Below are positions 44,894 through 56,024 of a stretch of DNA of 64,000 nucleotides, piece by piece. The notes beneath the pieces are model-generated. The model had not been told where the DNA came from, made no database searches, and worked only from the letters and a program-made list of their open reading frames with translations. Positions within the stretch are counted from its first letter, which is position 1, and the number at the start of each line of letters is the position of its first letter. The position numbers and the translations under genes are program-made. Origin of the DNA: Bacteroidia bacterium (GTDB lineage: Bacteria; Bacteroidota; Bacteroidia; CAIKAF01); contig JAUHWY010000013.1 in assembly GCA_030427255.1 (NCBI GenBank), forward strand, positions 1 through 64,000. Direction: 5' to 3'.

Positions 44894-45895
44894 ATGCGCC
44901 TGTCTTTTACCCATATTGTTCTTAGCCTTGCCATTGCTGCGGGTAGCTTTTCGTGCAGCGGAGAAGACCCCATTGATGTCAATTCCTATTTCCAAGGAAA
45001 AAACCTTTTGTTTTGCGGAGATAGAGAAGGCAAGTTTCAAATTTTTCGTTGGACTCCCGACTCGCTTAAATTGGTTACCACCGATTTGGAATACCACCAC
45101 TGGTTGCCGGAACCGCATCCCGACGGAAATAAGTTCATTTGCTTTAAAGGGCCCATTATGAACGGTTTTAATACCAGTGAGCTTTGGCGCTACAATTTGG
45201 ACGGTTCTAAAGCCGAACGACTCATTAGCCTTCAAGAGAACAACTGGCTCTCTATGCACCACGCCAAGTATTCTCCCGATGGACGATGGATTATCTTAAA
45301 CGTAGAAATGCTCGATGAAGAAACCGGCGAAAATCGCTGGAAGATTTTCGTGTGCGATAGCCTAGGTAAAAATCCTCGGAATGTCTCCGAAGACGGCAGA
45401 ATGTATTACGAACCCTCCTTTAACCCCGGGGGTGGCTTTGAAATTGTTTACGCCGCTTGGCCTCAAGGTGAAACCCAGCCTTTTACCTACAATGCCCGCT
45501 GGTCTCTCGAAGTACATACCGGAAAAATCGATACCTCCAATTGGACCATTGTCGATGAAACTCGATTGACCGATGACGACTATTGGAATGCCGGACCGGC
45601 CATGACTTCCAATGGGCAGCGCATTGCCTATACCGAAGTAGAAGATCAACTTTATCCCAACCAATCCGCTAATTTGTTTTCTGTTTGGAACAATGGAGAA
45701 GAATTGGCGGAGTTATTAAGAGATGGAAGGGCAAACTATTATCCGAGGTGGACCTCCGACGATCAGCAATTGCTGTTTCACCGATTGGAGTATGAAAGGT
45801 ACGGCATTTACACAGTAAGCTCCACCGGTGGTGGTTTGGTACGTGTTGTTCCGGACGAAGATAACAACTACCTGTACCCGGTAATGGTGCCCTAA
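44894..45895 (+). CDS. TolB-like beta-propeller lipoprotein
   Basis: Start at ATG 44894 (MRLSFTHIVLSLAIAAGSFSC): a lipoprotein signal with Cys at residue 21; the frame opens at 44885 but an extra MLL would precede the n-region. The ~333-residue mature part has PD40/TolB-type blades (GKNLLFCGDREGKFQIFRW; HHAKYSPDGRWIILNVEM; GPAMTSNGQRIAYTEV; YPRWTSDDQQLLFHRL). It probably sits in the outer membrane facing the periplasm. Function unassigned; a binding or scaffold role is typical. Followed 22 bases later by the DUF5723 gene on the same strand, likely co-transcribed. Confidence 0.85.
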   Translation: MRLSFTHIVLSLAIAAGSFSCSGEDPIDVNSYFQGKNLLFCGDREGKFQIFRWTPDSLKLVTTDLEYHHWLPEPHPDGNKFICFKGPIMNGFNTSELWRYNLDGSKAERLISLQENNWLSMHHAKYSPDGRWIILNVEMLDEETGENRWKIFVCDSLGKNPRNVSEDGRMYYEPSFNPGGGFEIVYAAWPQGETQPFTYNARWSLEVHTGKIDTSNWTIVDETRLTDDDYWNAGPAMTSNGQRIAYTEVEDQLYPNQSANLFSVWNNGEELAELLRDGRANYYPRWTSDDQQLLFHRLEYERYGIYTVSSTGGGLVRVVPDEDNNYLYPVMVP

Positions 45896-45917
45896 AGCAA
45901 ACGCGAAGGGTATACCT

Positions 45918-47405
45918 ATGCATTATTTTCTTCGGTCATGTGCACCGATTTTATTGGTACTTCTATCCTGGTCCGGTCTTGTGGCTCAAGACTGGCTGGG
46001 ATACCATACGTCCAATTATGCAGGCATTCATGCCGTTGGGTACAACCCCGCTTTCCTAGCAGGCAATAACTACAAACTCGATGTAAGTCTGTTGGCCATG
46101 CACGCCAGGGTGCAAAACAATTATGTAAACCTCGATATTCAAACCCTATTTAATCCGGAGGAAACATTCAACGATCCAAATTTTGATGAACGCTACATTT
46201 ACTACAGCGACCACAAGGAGTTTTACGATGCCTATGTAAACCTTCATGTACAGGCTCCGGCCTTTATGTTCCAACTCAACGAAAGAACCTCCTTTGGTTT
46301 TGCTCCAGCCATCCGTAGCTTCACCAACGTAAACCGAGTCGACGAAAATCTTGCGCGGCTCATTGCCGAAGGCCTCGATTACCCACCTTTGTTTAACCAG
46401 GAGTTTGGAAACCGCTGGACCCAAGGCAGTACCAATTTATGGGCTCAATACAGCTTTACAGGAGCTAGAACCCTTTACGATAATGGTATGATTCGCCTTA
46501 AAGGGGGACTAAGCCTGCACTTACTCCAAGGCTTGGGCGCCGGAGTGCTCTATGGAAACGGGTATAATTACATTTTTCACAACGAGGATACCCTCACCAT
46601 GCGGCGGCTTCAAGGCGAATTGGTACTTTCTCCTGCCTTGGCCAATCAAAACTTTGGTTTTGGATTCGATGGTGGACCGGGCTTTGGTTTGGATGTAGGC
46701 TTTATCTTGGAAATTGTTCCCGGCACCTACGAACGCGATGGACTCATTCGCCCCAAACGCTACCAAGAACACTGGGGCTTGCGCACCGAAGATGAAACCA
46801 ACTACGCCGTGCGCTTGGGCTTAAGCTTTGGAGATTTAGGCTTTATCCCTTATCCGGTGCACCCTAGCTCAGCCAATTTTGAAGTAAGCCAAGATTCTAT
46901 TCCGCTTTCCATTTTTGATGGCGTAGAAGGCCCGGCAGACCTGGGCGAAATGTTGGAAAATAATTTTCAAGGAGTCAATCCTAACGATTCTACGGTGCTT
47001 ATGTGGCTGCCCGGCAGAATCGATGCCTTTGTCGATTTTAAACTCAATTACAATTTAGGACTACATTTCGGCGGACGATTTGCCCTCTGGACCGGCGAGT
47101 CGAATGCCTTCAAAAGCCATTATTTGCACCAATTTACCGTAACTCCCCGCTGGGAAATCAAATGGTTTGGGGCTTACAGTCCGCTGTCCTTCGATCATAT
47201 GGGCCTCATCAATTGGGGCCTTTCTCTCCGAGCAGGGCCCGTAGTTATTGGTTCGGGCGATTTACTTAGCAATCTGCTCAAAACCCGCTATTCCGGCATT
47301 AGTTTTCATTTTGGTCTTCGTTTGTTGTTCCCCAACATCAACACCAGTTCCAGAAACCCGGGTTGCGACAGCTTTGACCGTTCGTACCTCAAAGGAAAAC
47401 CTTAA
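45918..47405 (+). CDS. Outer-membrane beta-barrel protein (DUF5723 family)
   Basis: A 495-residue protein with a signal peptide (ending GLVAQ). The mature start DWLGYHTSNYAGIHAVGYNPAFLAG is the hallmark of the DUF5723 family, which also resembles the first part of FadL/PorV-like barrels. Many alternating strands follow, ending near LRLLFPNINTSS. Its role is unknown; a transport or adhesion barrel is expected. The gene lies between the TolB-like lipoprotein gene and the CYTH gene with gaps of 22 and 2 bases, suggesting one operon. Confidence 0.85.
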   Translation: MHYFLRSCAPILLVLLSWSGLVAQDWLGYHTSNYAGIHAVGYNPAFLAGNNYKLDVSLLAMHARVQNNYVNLDIQTLFNPEETFNDPNFDERYIYYSDHKEFYDAYVNLHVQAPAFMFQLNERTSFGFAPAIRSFTNVNRVDENLARLIAEGLDYPPLFNQEFGNRWTQGSTNLWAQYSFTGARTLYDNGMIRLKGGLSLHLLQGLGAGVLYGNGYNYIFHNEDTLTMRRLQGELVLSPALANQNFGFGFDGGPGFGLDVGFILEIVPGTYERDGLIRPKRYQEHWGLRTEDETNYAVRLGLSFGDLGFIPYPVHPSSANFEVSQDSIPLSIFDGVEGPADLGEMLENNFQGVNPNDSTVLMWLPGRIDAFVDFKLNYNLGLHFGGRFALWTGESNAFKSHYLHQFTVTPRWEIKWFGAYSPLSFDHMGLINWGLSLRAGPVVIGSGDLLSNLLKTRYSGISFHFGLRLLFPNINTSSRNPGCDSFDRSYLKGKP

Positions 47406-47407
47406 AC

Positions 47408-47938
47408 ATGGCACACCTCAACATTGAAATAAAGGCACGCACCCAAAAAAGCAATAAGCAATACCAAACCTTGCTCCATTTGGGAGCCAAAGACTTGGGG
47501 GTTGATCACCAAACCGATACCTATTTTAAGGTGCCTCAGGGGCGGCTTAAATTGCGCCAAGGAAACATCGAAAACAGCCTGATTTTTTACCAACGTCAAA
47601 ATAACGAGGGCCCAAAGGCTTCCGACGTGCACCTAAGCCGCCTTCCTGCCGACACGGATTTGCGGCCTGTTTTGTTGGCCGCTTTGGGCGAAAAAATCAC
47701 CGTCCGAAAAGCCCGCCGAATTTTATTCATAGACCACGTTAAGTTTCATATTGACCAGGTAGATGGCCTTGGCGATTTTGTCGAAATTGAGGTTATTGAC
47801 AAAGATAGGTCAATGAAAACCAGCGATTTGCAAGATTTGTGCGAACACTACATGCAGCTGTTGGAAATTGAGGAACAGGATTTGGTGGCTGAATCTTACA
47901 GCGATTTATTGGCTTTGGGAGGCCCGGCCGCCCTGTAG
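47408..47938 (+). CDS. CYTH-domain protein (class IV adenylate cyclase-like)
   Basis: A 176-residue protein with the start motif NIEIKAR and the tunnel-fold residues RLKLRQG, FYQR, DQVDGLGDFVEIEV. These define the CYTH superfamily (class IV adenylate cyclases, thiamine triphosphatases, triphosphatases), which act on triphosphate substrates with Mg2+. The first Glu of the classical ExExK motif is replaced by Asn here, as in many cyclase-type members. The physiological substrate is not known. The start lies two bases after the DUF5723 stop. Confidence 0.85.
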   Translation: MAHLNIEIKARTQKSNKQYQTLLHLGAKDLGVDHQTDTYFKVPQGRLKLRQGNIENSLIFYQRQNNEGPKASDVHLSRLPADTDLRPVLLAALGEKITVRKARRILFIDHVKFHIDQVDGLGDFVEIEVIDKDRSMKTSDLQDLCEHYMQLLEIEEQDLVAESYSDLLALGGPAAL

Positions 47939-47956
47939 TTTTTCGAACAATTAAGT

Positions 47957-48108
47957 GCCTGCTAAGGCGGCCGCCGGGCCCTTGGCTATACTCCCCCTTA
48001 GCTAGGCAGGCCAAAAAGGCAGCTGCGGGGCTTCCTGTGGTCGCCGCGCTGCTGCTCTTTTTGGCAGCTGCCTAGCTAAGGCGGGGTGCCGCCGCGGTCC
48101 CTGGCCCA
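47957..48108. repeat. GC-rich intergenic palindrome E (loop class 2, inverted)
   Basis: Arms CTTAGCTAGGCAGGCCAAAAAGG (split here as CTTAGCTAGG and CAGGCCAAAAAGG) at 47998-48019 and GCTCTTTTTGGCAGC plus TGCCTAGCTAAG at 48054-48080 pair almost perfectly. The loop read on the minus strand carries GCGACCACAGGAAGC, the same 15 bases as in palindrome B. It ends GGTCCCTGGCCC followed by T-rich sequence. Confidence 0.8.
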
Positions 48109-48158
48109 TGGTCTTTTTTTTGTTTTTCTTACCATGGATAAGCCTTTACATTATGAAG

Positions 48159-48321
48159 CAGTTGATGCAGTGCGTTTTCAAGTTTATAACCCTGACCAAG
48201 GCGTCTGGGGCAAATTAAGGCGCAGACAAATGGAAAGGCCGCAGTTTACTGGTTGTAAATGAGGACCTTGAGATTTGGCTGCAACGCAAAGTTGCCGCTA
48301 GAATAGCATCGCATCAACGCT
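48159..48321. repeat. TIR-array element, copy 2 (one internal unit)
   Basis: Left end CAGTTGATGC (48159-48168), right end GCATCAACGCT (48311-48321). After GTGCGTTTTCAAG there is one degenerate hairpin unit (CCTGACCAAGGCGTCTGG), then a body that lines up with copy 1. It ends about 30 bases before the nhaD start. Confidence 0.75.
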
Positions 48322-48352
48322 CTCATTATCTTAGCGGTCAAATTTGGCAATT

Positions 48353-49666
48353 ATGATGACCACACTAGCCATTATCATTTTTATCCTAGGGTACGCAGCC
48401 ATTACCCTGGAACACCCCTTGCGGGTAAATAAAACGGCTCCGGCTTTGCTCACTGCCGGGCTTATTTGGACGGTTTACATGCTTATGGGTCCCGGTGGCG
48501 AAGACTTTCAGCATGGCGTTATTCACCATCTTAGAGAGCATTTGGGCGAAACTGCCGAAATCCTATTCTTCCTCTTGGGAGCTATGACCATTGTGGAAAT
48601 CATTGATGCACACCAAGGGTTTAAACTCATTACCAATCGAATCAAAACCAAGAATCAAAAGAAGTTGCTTTTGATTTTGTGCGTGGTCACGTTCTTTATG
48701 TCGGCTACCTTAGATAACCTTACCACAGCTATTGTAATGGTGTCTTTGTTGCGCCGCCTTATTCACGACAAAACCCAGCGCATGTTTTTCCTGGGTATGA
48801 TTGTGATTGCTGCCAATGCCGGTGGAGCTTGGTCACCCATTGGTGACGTTACCACCACCATGCTTTGGATTAAAGGCCAAATCACCGATGTTAACATCAT
48901 CAAAACCCTTATTATCCCTAGTTTGGTTTGCATGATTGTTCCCGTAGGTGTGGCCATGATGATGCTCAAAGGCGATGTTATTCGCGCCGATTACGATTAC
49001 GACGAAGCCAGCAAAGCAGAACGGGTCAAAGGGTCGCGTTTGATGTTTTTCTTAGGAGTCGGAGGCTTACTTTTTGTGCCTGTATTTAAAGTGTATACCC
49101 ACCTTCCTCCTTATTTGGGCATGCTCATTTCGCTCTCAATTATTTGGGCGGTTTCAGAGTTGCTTCACTTGGATAAGGAAGAAGAAGAACGTAAAGAGTA
49201 TACGGCCATTCATGCCCTCACCAAAGTAGACGTTCCCTCGGTCTTGTTCTTTTTGGGCATTTTGTTGGCTATTGGTGGTTTAGGTGCCATGGGCTTGTTG
49301 AATCAGTTTGCCGCTTGGATGGATCAAGTGCTGCCCGACAAAGGTGCTGTGGCCTTGGCCATTGGTGCCGGATCCGCCATCATTGATAACGTTCCTTTGG
49401 TAGCTGCCGCCCAAGGCATGTACCCCATGGATGAAGTGGCCGGAGGCATTATGGGGCAAGACGGTTATTTCTGGGAATTTTTGGCCTACGCCGCAGGTAC
49501 GGGAGGGTCCATGTTGATTATAGGCTCTGCCGCCGGCGTTGCAGTTATGGGCATGGAAAAAATCGACTTTTTCTGGTACGTTAAAAAGATTTCTTGGTTG
49601 GCGCTTTTGGGTTATTTGGCAGGAGCGGGTACCTACATGTTGGTTCAACCTTGGTTTGCACACTAA
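48353..49666 (+). CDS. nhaD: Na+/H+ antiporter NhaD
   Basis: Exchanges cytoplasmic Na+ (and Li+) for protons at the inner membrane. Start at ATG 48353; an in-frame TTG lies nine bases earlier. The ~437-residue protein has about 12 hydrophobic segments and NhaD/IT-superfamily motifs: FMSATLDNLTTAIVM, ANAGGAWSPIGDVTTTMLW, and a second half repeat IDNVPLVAAAQGMYP. Length standard. The gap upstream (47939-48352) is filled by palindrome E and TIR-array copy 2; sequences near 48326-48346 (TATCTTAG, CAAATTTG) could be a -7 box but fit less well than elsewhere. Confidence 0.93.
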   Translation: MMTTLAIIIFILGYAAITLEHPLRVNKTAPALLTAGLIWTVYMLMGPGGEDFQHGVIHHLREHLGETAEILFFLLGAMTIVEIIDAHQGFKLITNRIKTKNQKKLLLILCVVTFFMSATLDNLTTAIVMVSLLRRLIHDKTQRMFFLGMIVIAANAGGAWSPIGDVTTTMLWIKGQITDVNIIKTLIIPSLVCMIVPVGVAMMMLKGDVIRADYDYDEASKAERVKGSRLMFFLGVGGLLFVPVFKVYTHLPPYLGMLISLSIIWAVSELLHLDKEEEERKEYTAIHALTKVDVPSVLFFLGILLAIGGLGAMGLLNQFAAWMDQVLPDKGAVALAIGAGSAIIDNVPLVAAAQGMYPMDEVAGGIMGQDGYFWEFLAYAAGTGGSMLIIGSAAGVAVMGMEKIDFFWYVKKISWLALLGYLAGAGTYMLVQPWFAH

Positions 49667-49691
49667 TTGCTTAAGCACAATTACACGATAC

Positions 49692-49719
49692 ATCCCCAAA
49701 ATATTGGGGATTTTTTTTT
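49692..49719 (+). terminator. Terminator of nhaD
   Basis: Stem ATCCCCAA/TTGGGGAT, loop AATA, then eight T. Confidence 0.92.
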
Positions 49720-49720
49720 G

Positions 49721-49886
49721 CGCTAGGGATAGAGCCCGGGAGCGGGATTGAGGTTTGGCCCGCATCGGCGTGCCTTTTGGCGGCGGCGCTTTGCAAGCCC
49801 CCAAAAGGCCGTCCGTGCGTGGCCAAACCCAATCCCCGAAGGGCGAAAGCCCGGTGCACCGGCCCTTAGGACGGTGCAAGCGCCTT
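49721..49886. repeat. GC-rich intergenic palindrome F (loop class 1-like, inverted)
   Basis: Arms GGGATTGAGGTTTGGCCCGC...GTGCCTTTTGGCGG and CCCCCAAAAGGCC...GCGTGGCCAAACCCAATCCCC pair over about 40 bases. The loop GGCGCTTTGCAAGC contains GCTTTGC, matching the minus-strand form of the class 1 loop. Confidence 0.75.
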
Positions 49887-49926
49887 AAAAAAACCAAAAA
49901 AAGGAAACTACGGCATACATTTTGCG

Positions 49927-49955
49927 TTTGCACTAATAGGAATGTCCTATTTTTA
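49927..49955 (+). promoter_or_regulatory. Promoter of the 49960 gene (TTTG-N17-TATTTTTA)
   Basis: TTTG at 49927-49930, a 17-base spacer and TATTTTTA at 49948-49955 (one mismatch), then CTAC and ATG 49960. This is the one case among the four-base-spacing genes with a good -33 element. Confidence 0.45.
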
Positions 49956-49959
49956 CTAC

Positions 49960-51258
49960 ATGTGGCGTTATGTGTTGATGGTTTGGCTTCTTGCCGGATC
50001 GGGTATGGCTTGGGCGCAAGACGATGAAATGATACCGGGCACGCTGTATCTGGCCAATGGAGATTCCATGTCCGGTTTTTTTGAGCCGTTTAAGGAGGAG
50101 CGTTTGAGCCGTTCGGTGAAGTTTACGCCCAACATGGACACCTATCCTCAGCGTTACAATGCCCGCGAAGTAAAGGCTTTTGAACTGGATGAGCGCCGTT
50201 TTGAATCGCATGTGGTAGACGAGCGCGAGCAGTTTATTAAGGTTGAGCAAGGCGGCGAGCTGGTGCTGTATAGCCTTAAGGATAGGGTTAAAAAGCGTGG
50301 AGACTATGTAACTATTGTACGTTATTTTGTGCGTAGAGAAGGCTCAGATAAAATTCACGAAATCACCGATAGGAATTTTAGAAAGGAAATACCCATTCAC
50401 ATTGCCGACCACACCGAATTGGCTGCACAAGTGCGCGATAAGTTTTATGAATTTGCAGACTTACAGGCTTTGGTGGAGGCTTACAATACATGGGTAGAGA
50501 AGGGGAGACCTGCCACTTCTTGGACCAAAGAAAACGGCAATTATACCATTGATGTGAGCCACGAACCGGAGGTAAAGGAAAGTCCTGAAAAGGACTTGCC
50601 AACCGGTAAATTGGCTGTGGAAGCTACGGCAGGGCTTTCGTTAAATATTATGGAGTTTGATGAATATGCCTACAACAATATTTTGGGCTATGCTTTTAGT
50701 ACTCCCGGGCCGGGCTACCAATTAAGTTTAGGCGTCCGTTACAGAATAAGCGAGCATTTTAGTGTGCGAGGCGGCGTTTCACATTTCAACAAGTCGTTTC
50801 GTGTGGAGTATCCTGGAACAGACATTAGTACCGGGGAGCAATTTAGAATAACAGAGACTTGGAGCAACCGCTTTTTTAGTGGCTATGCCATTGCAGAGTA
50901 TCAGTCGCAAGATTTCTTTTTTGGAGGAGGTTTTGACTTGACTTTTGCGCAAACAAGCAGTCAAAGCTTTAGAGCGGCTTCGTTGGCCAATGGAGATGAG
51001 TTTGACCTGAATGGGTCGCTTTTGATCGCTCAAGTGGAGCCCCAATTTGATTTTGTTATGAATATGGGCTTCAACTTTTCCACAGAGGATCGTAAATGGC
51101 GGTTTAGGCCACATATTGGCTACCACATTCCATTGAACCGTCTGTTTACTTTTAGAGAGGACCTTACCGGAGGCCTAGGGCAAGAATTGAACAGTGCCTA
51201 TCCGGTGTCTCAGTTCAATTTCCGGATTGGGTTAATTGTGGAGTACGGTTTGAATTAA
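49960..51258 (+). CDS. Secreted outer-membrane barrel protein of unknown function
   Basis: Start at ATG 49960 (MWRYVLMVWLLAGSGMAWAQ, signal peptide); an ATG at 49942 would put six extra residues before the signal. About 432 residues. The first half is hydrophilic (TLYLANGDSMSGFF, RVKKRGDYVTIVRYFVR). The second half, from about residue 200, looks like an outer-membrane barrel with alternating aromatic strands (GYQLSLGVRYRISEHF, FFFGGGFDLTFAQ, PQFDFVMNMGFNF) and ends on an aromatic-containing strand (LIVEYGLN). I cannot assign a family. It stands alone on its strand, between palindrome F and the gyrB terminator. Confidence 0.8.
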   Translation: MWRYVLMVWLLAGSGMAWAQDDEMIPGTLYLANGDSMSGFFEPFKEERLSRSVKFTPNMDTYPQRYNAREVKAFELDERRFESHVVDEREQFIKVEQGGELVLYSLKDRVKKRGDYVTIVRYFVRREGSDKIHEITDRNFRKEIPIHIADHTELAAQVRDKFYEFADLQALVEAYNTWVEKGRPATSWTKENGNYTIDVSHEPEVKESPEKDLPTGKLAVEATAGLSLNIMEFDEYAYNNILGYAFSTPGPGYQLSLGVRYRISEHFSVRGGVSHFNKSFRVEYPGTDISTGEQFRITETWSNRFFSGYAIAEYQSQDFFFGGGFDLTFAQTSSQSFRAASLANGDEFDLNGSLLIAQVEPQFDFVMNMGFNFSTEDRKWRFRPHIGYHIPLNRLFTFREDLTGGLGQELNSAYPVSQFNFRIGLIVEYGLN

Positions 51259-51292
51259 AAAAAGCCGGCATGTACAACATGGCCGGCTTTTT
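51259..51292. terminator. Bidirectional terminator between the barrel gene and gyrB
   Basis: Inverted repeat AAAAAGCCGGC/GCCGGCTTTTT with a 12-base loop between two convergent genes. Confidence 0.85.
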
Positions 51293-51312
51293 ACTTTTTA
51301 TGACTTTAGGGA

Positions 51313-53292
<1,980 letters not shown>

Positions 53293-53295
53293 CTA

Positions 53296-53303
53296 CAAAG
53301 ATA
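53296..53303 (-). promoter_or_regulatory. -7 box (TATCTTTG) of gyrB
   Basis: Minus-strand TATCTTTG, 21 bases before the ATG at 53274. Confidence 0.5.
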
Positions 53304-53362
53304 GGCATTTGATTCGCTTGAAAGGCTTATGCAGCAAGGCTTTGAATAGGTTTTTTCAACAT

Positions 53363-53692
53363 TTAAGGCAGCTTATTAACAATTTCTTTAAAGTGATAGG
53401 TGAGCCATGCCGCAAGGCCTCCGCCACCAAGTCCTAAACAAAAAGAAATAGCGCTCCTAAGCAGTCCTTCTTCCATCCACCAACCCAGCAAAAGCCAAGC
53501 GCAAGACATACCCAATCCAAAGCCAACCACTATGGGAAAGCTCCTAGGCTTAAGCAGCTCTCTTTCGCTGGATCTATAATCGGCCTTTTGGGCAAGATAA
53601 ACCAACAAAAGGGTTAGACTTATACTAGCTACAAAGCTGTTCCAAGCCACCACTTCCCAAAAATTCAATGAAGCAAACCAATCTAAAAACAT
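53363..53692 (-). CDS. Small membrane protein of unknown function, end of biotin operon
   Basis: A 109-residue protein with three likely membrane helices (about residues 15-35, 52-72 and 78-98) separated by short charged loops (QKADYRSSERELLKP). I recognise no family. It begins 33 bases after the ketoacyl synthase stop and on the same strand, so it may be the last gene of the biotin operon, but no shared function is evident. Confidence 0.6.
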   Translation of the reverse strand: MFLDWFASLNFWEVVAWNSFVASISLTLLLVYLAQKADYRSSERELLKPRSFPIVVGFGLGMSCAWLLLGWWMEEGLLRSAISFCLGLGGGGLAAWLTYHFKEIVNKLP

Positions 53693-53724
53693 AAGGTATT
53701 GTACGCTTTCTTTGTCCCCTTGTT

Positions 53725-54759
53725 TCAGAGTCTTTCCACCATTATTGAAATGGCTTGTCCCCCGAAGCCTTGGGCATTTATCATGGCTCTTTGTATTTGT
53801 TGGGTTGCCAAGCTGCTTTCGGGACCTTTAGGCCAAGCTTTACCTTGAACCAAAGCTTCCCACACCCAGGCTAGGCTTTGCATGCCGGAGGCGCCCAGCC
53901 CGTGACCGGTAAACCACTTGGTCCCTGTAATTTGAGGAGAGGAATTGCCCCAAATTGCTTGGCATGCTGCCCACTCCGCATCGTTTCCTTTAGGAGTCCC
54001 CGGAAAATGGCCTACCACCAAATCCGGTCCTGCTCCTGCATTTGCCATGCATTGTTCCATAGCTTTTCTTAGGGCTTTCCCCTCCGGCGAAATGCCCGTA
54101 GGACTTGGACCCTCCTCATTTCCTATGCCAAAACCAAGCACCCTTAGGGAGGCTAAACTAGCTTCTCTGCTAACCACGCAGCCAACGGCCTGTGCCGACA
54201 AAACGGTACCCTTATTGGATAGCGGCCAAGGCCCTAAGTTGGGGTCGGTGCAGAGAATTCCTGTTGCTTTGAGAAGGGCTTGGGTTTTAGGGTGGATAGG
54301 GTATTCTGAGGCAACTACCCAGGCTTGGCTGCAAAATCCGGCTTGAAGCCAGGCAAGTCCATTCAAAACAGCTTGCAAACCGGAACTACAGGTTTGGCTG
54401 CTATGCAAAGCCGGTCCTTGAAAAAATCGGCGACTCAGTTGACTGGCCAAAAAGCCTGGAGTAGTGTAGGGGCTAAACTTAGGACCATGTTGGGCTTCGA
54501 ACCAGTAAGACTCCGCACCACGAGCCGAACCGGTGAACAATGCGGCGTCCTTTTCTTGCTCCAAATCAGGAGGCCTTTGGGCATATAAATCCAAGGCCTG
54601 TTGCAGGTAATGCGGGCTGCGGTTTTCTTTTTGCCACTCCGGCCATCGATTCCACCACCCTCGGGAATCCCAAAAAAAAGGAGACTCAAGGCCAAGGCTT
54701 GGTTCGGGCATGGACTGCATGGACCTTAGGTCATTTATATAGATGTTTTCAAGGGCCAT
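53725..54759 (-). CDS. Ketoacyl synthase-like protein in the biotin operon
   Basis: A 344-residue thiolase-fold protein. It keeps the condensing-enzyme triad: nucleophile in HSSQTCSSGLQAV (Cys124), His251 in VVGHFPGTPKGNDAE, and Lys281/His286 in GTKWFTGHGLGASGM. It is shorter than FabF (about 410) and only remotely similar to it (FabF has GTGTxxGDxxE where this has GTPKGNDAEW). The position after bioA, overlapping its stop by 25 bases, suggests a step in making the pimelate moiety. BioC and BioH are not in this cluster. It might be a chain-length-specific condensing enzyme or an analogue of BioZ, which however is KASIII-like. The function is inferred only. Confidence 0.85.
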   Translation of the reverse strand: MALENIYINDLRSMQSMPEPSLGLESPFFWDSRGWWNRWPEWQKENRSPHYLQQALDLYAQRPPDLEQEKDAALFTGSARGAESYWFEAQHGPKFSPYTTPGFLASQLSRRFFQGPALHSSQTCSSGLQAVLNGLAWLQAGFCSQAWVVASEYPIHPKTQALLKATGILCTDPNLGPWPLSNKGTVLSAQAVGCVVSREASLASLRVLGFGIGNEEGPSPTGISPEGKALRKAMEQCMANAGAGPDLVVGHFPGTPKGNDAEWAACQAIWGNSSPQITGTKWFTGHGLGASGMQSLAWVWEALVQGKAWPKGPESSLATQQIQRAMINAQGFGGQAISIMVERL

Positions 54760-56024
54760 GTTTGAGCTAAGGTTTTTAACCGGTCCAACAAAAAGTCCAA
54801 CTCATCCGGTTGGATTCCATAGGGCGGAATAACATACACTACGGAGCCCAAGGGCCGCATCAACAATTCGTGGGCAATACACCAAGCATAGATTTTTTTC
54901 CGTGCCGGATTGTTGTAAAAGTAGCCCTTATAGTTGCTCGCCAGTTCAAAGGCAAAAATGTTTCCTTTTACGCGGACCTTGGGTAAGTGGTCGGATGCAT
55001 TCCATTCTTCCGCTTTTGATGCTAGGCTTGCGTACAACCATTGCATGTGAGCTTGGGTTTCCGGTTGCTCCAAAACATCTAAACTGGCATTTGCTGCAGC
55101 ACATGCCAAGGGATTGGCTGTGTAGCTGTGCCCATGATAAAATAACTTTTGGGCATTATCGGTGTGGAATTCCGCAGCAATGTGCTCCGAAATCAAGGTT
55201 GCTCCCATGGGCAAATAGCCCCCGGTTAATCCTTTGGATAAGGCCATTAGGTCCGGTGTGCCGCACTGTTCGGAGGCCAATAGTGTTCCGGTGCGGCCAA
55301 ACCCGGTGAGGACTTCATCGGCAATACACAGAATGTTTAATTCTCGACAAAGGCCCAGCAACCTTTTCAGTGGTTCGGCTTCGTACATACGCATGCCTGC
55401 TGCTCCTTGCACTAAGGGTTCGTAAATGAAGGCCGCCGGTTTCTTTTCTTCTAAAAAACGTTTTAGGGATTCCCAATCGGTTTGTGGGCCCGGTGGCTCA
55501 ATATATTCTACAGGCGCAAGCAGCGACTCAAAGGGGCGTACAAAGACATCTCGTTCTCCGGTGGCTAAGGCCCCTAGGGTGTCGCCATGATAAGCGCCTT
55601 GTAGAGCCACAAATCCTTTTTTGGAAATCCCTTGATTTACAAAATATTGCCAAGCAAGCTTGAGGGCGATTTCCACGGCTGTAGACCCATTGTCGGAATA
55701 AAACACTTTTCCCTTTGGAGCTCCTTCCAGGTGCAAAAGTCTCCCTGCCAACCGTACGGCCTGTGGATGGGTGAATCCGCTAAAAATCGCATGCTCCAAC
55801 TGTTCGAGCTGCTCTTTGATTTTTTGATTGATGTAGGGGTGGCCATGGCCATGTAAGTTTACCCACCACGAACCGGAGGCGTCTAAATAGCGCTTGCCCT
55901 CGGAATCATAAAGCCAAACCCCCTCGCCTTTTGTAAGCACAGGCAGCAAGCCTTCCTCCATTGGTCGACTGAATGGATGCATAATCCATGCTTGGTCTAA
56001 ATTGGAGAGGGATTCACCAGACAT
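54735..56024 (-). CDS. bioA: Adenosylmethionine-8-amino-7-oxononanoate aminotransferase
   Basis: PLP aminotransferase that converts KAPA to DAPA in biotin synthesis with SAM as amino donor. About 429 residues: SGSWWVNLHGHGHPYIN, GSTAVEIALKLAWQYFV, FVALQGAYHGDTLGALATG, DEVLTGFGRTGTLL, and the PLP Lys in DLMALSKGLTGGYLP. Start at ATG 56024 (MSGESLSNLDQAW), overlapping the bioD stop; the in-frame ATG at 56036 adds four residues. Part of bioB-bioF-bioD-bioA. Confidence 0.95.
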   Translation of the reverse strand: MSGESLSNLDQAWIMHPFSRPMEEGLLPVLTKGEGVWLYDSEGKRYLDASGSWWVNLHGHGHPYINQKIKEQLEQLEHAIFSGFTHPQAVRLAGRLLHLEGAPKGKVFYSDNGSTAVEIALKLAWQYFVNQGISKKGFVALQGAYHGDTLGALATGERDVFVRPFESLLAPVEYIEPPGPQTDWESLKRFLEEKKPAAFIYEPLVQGAAGMRMYEAEPLKRLLGLCRELNILCIADEVLTGFGRTGTLLASEQCGTPDLMALSKGLTGGYLPMGATLISEHIAAEFHTDNAQKLFYHGHSYTANPLACAAANASLDVLEQPETQAHMQWLYASLASKAEEWNASDHLPKVRVKGNIFAFELASNYKGYFYNNPARKKIYAWCIAHELLMRPLGSVVYVIPPYGIQPDELDFLLDRLKTLAQTWPLKTSI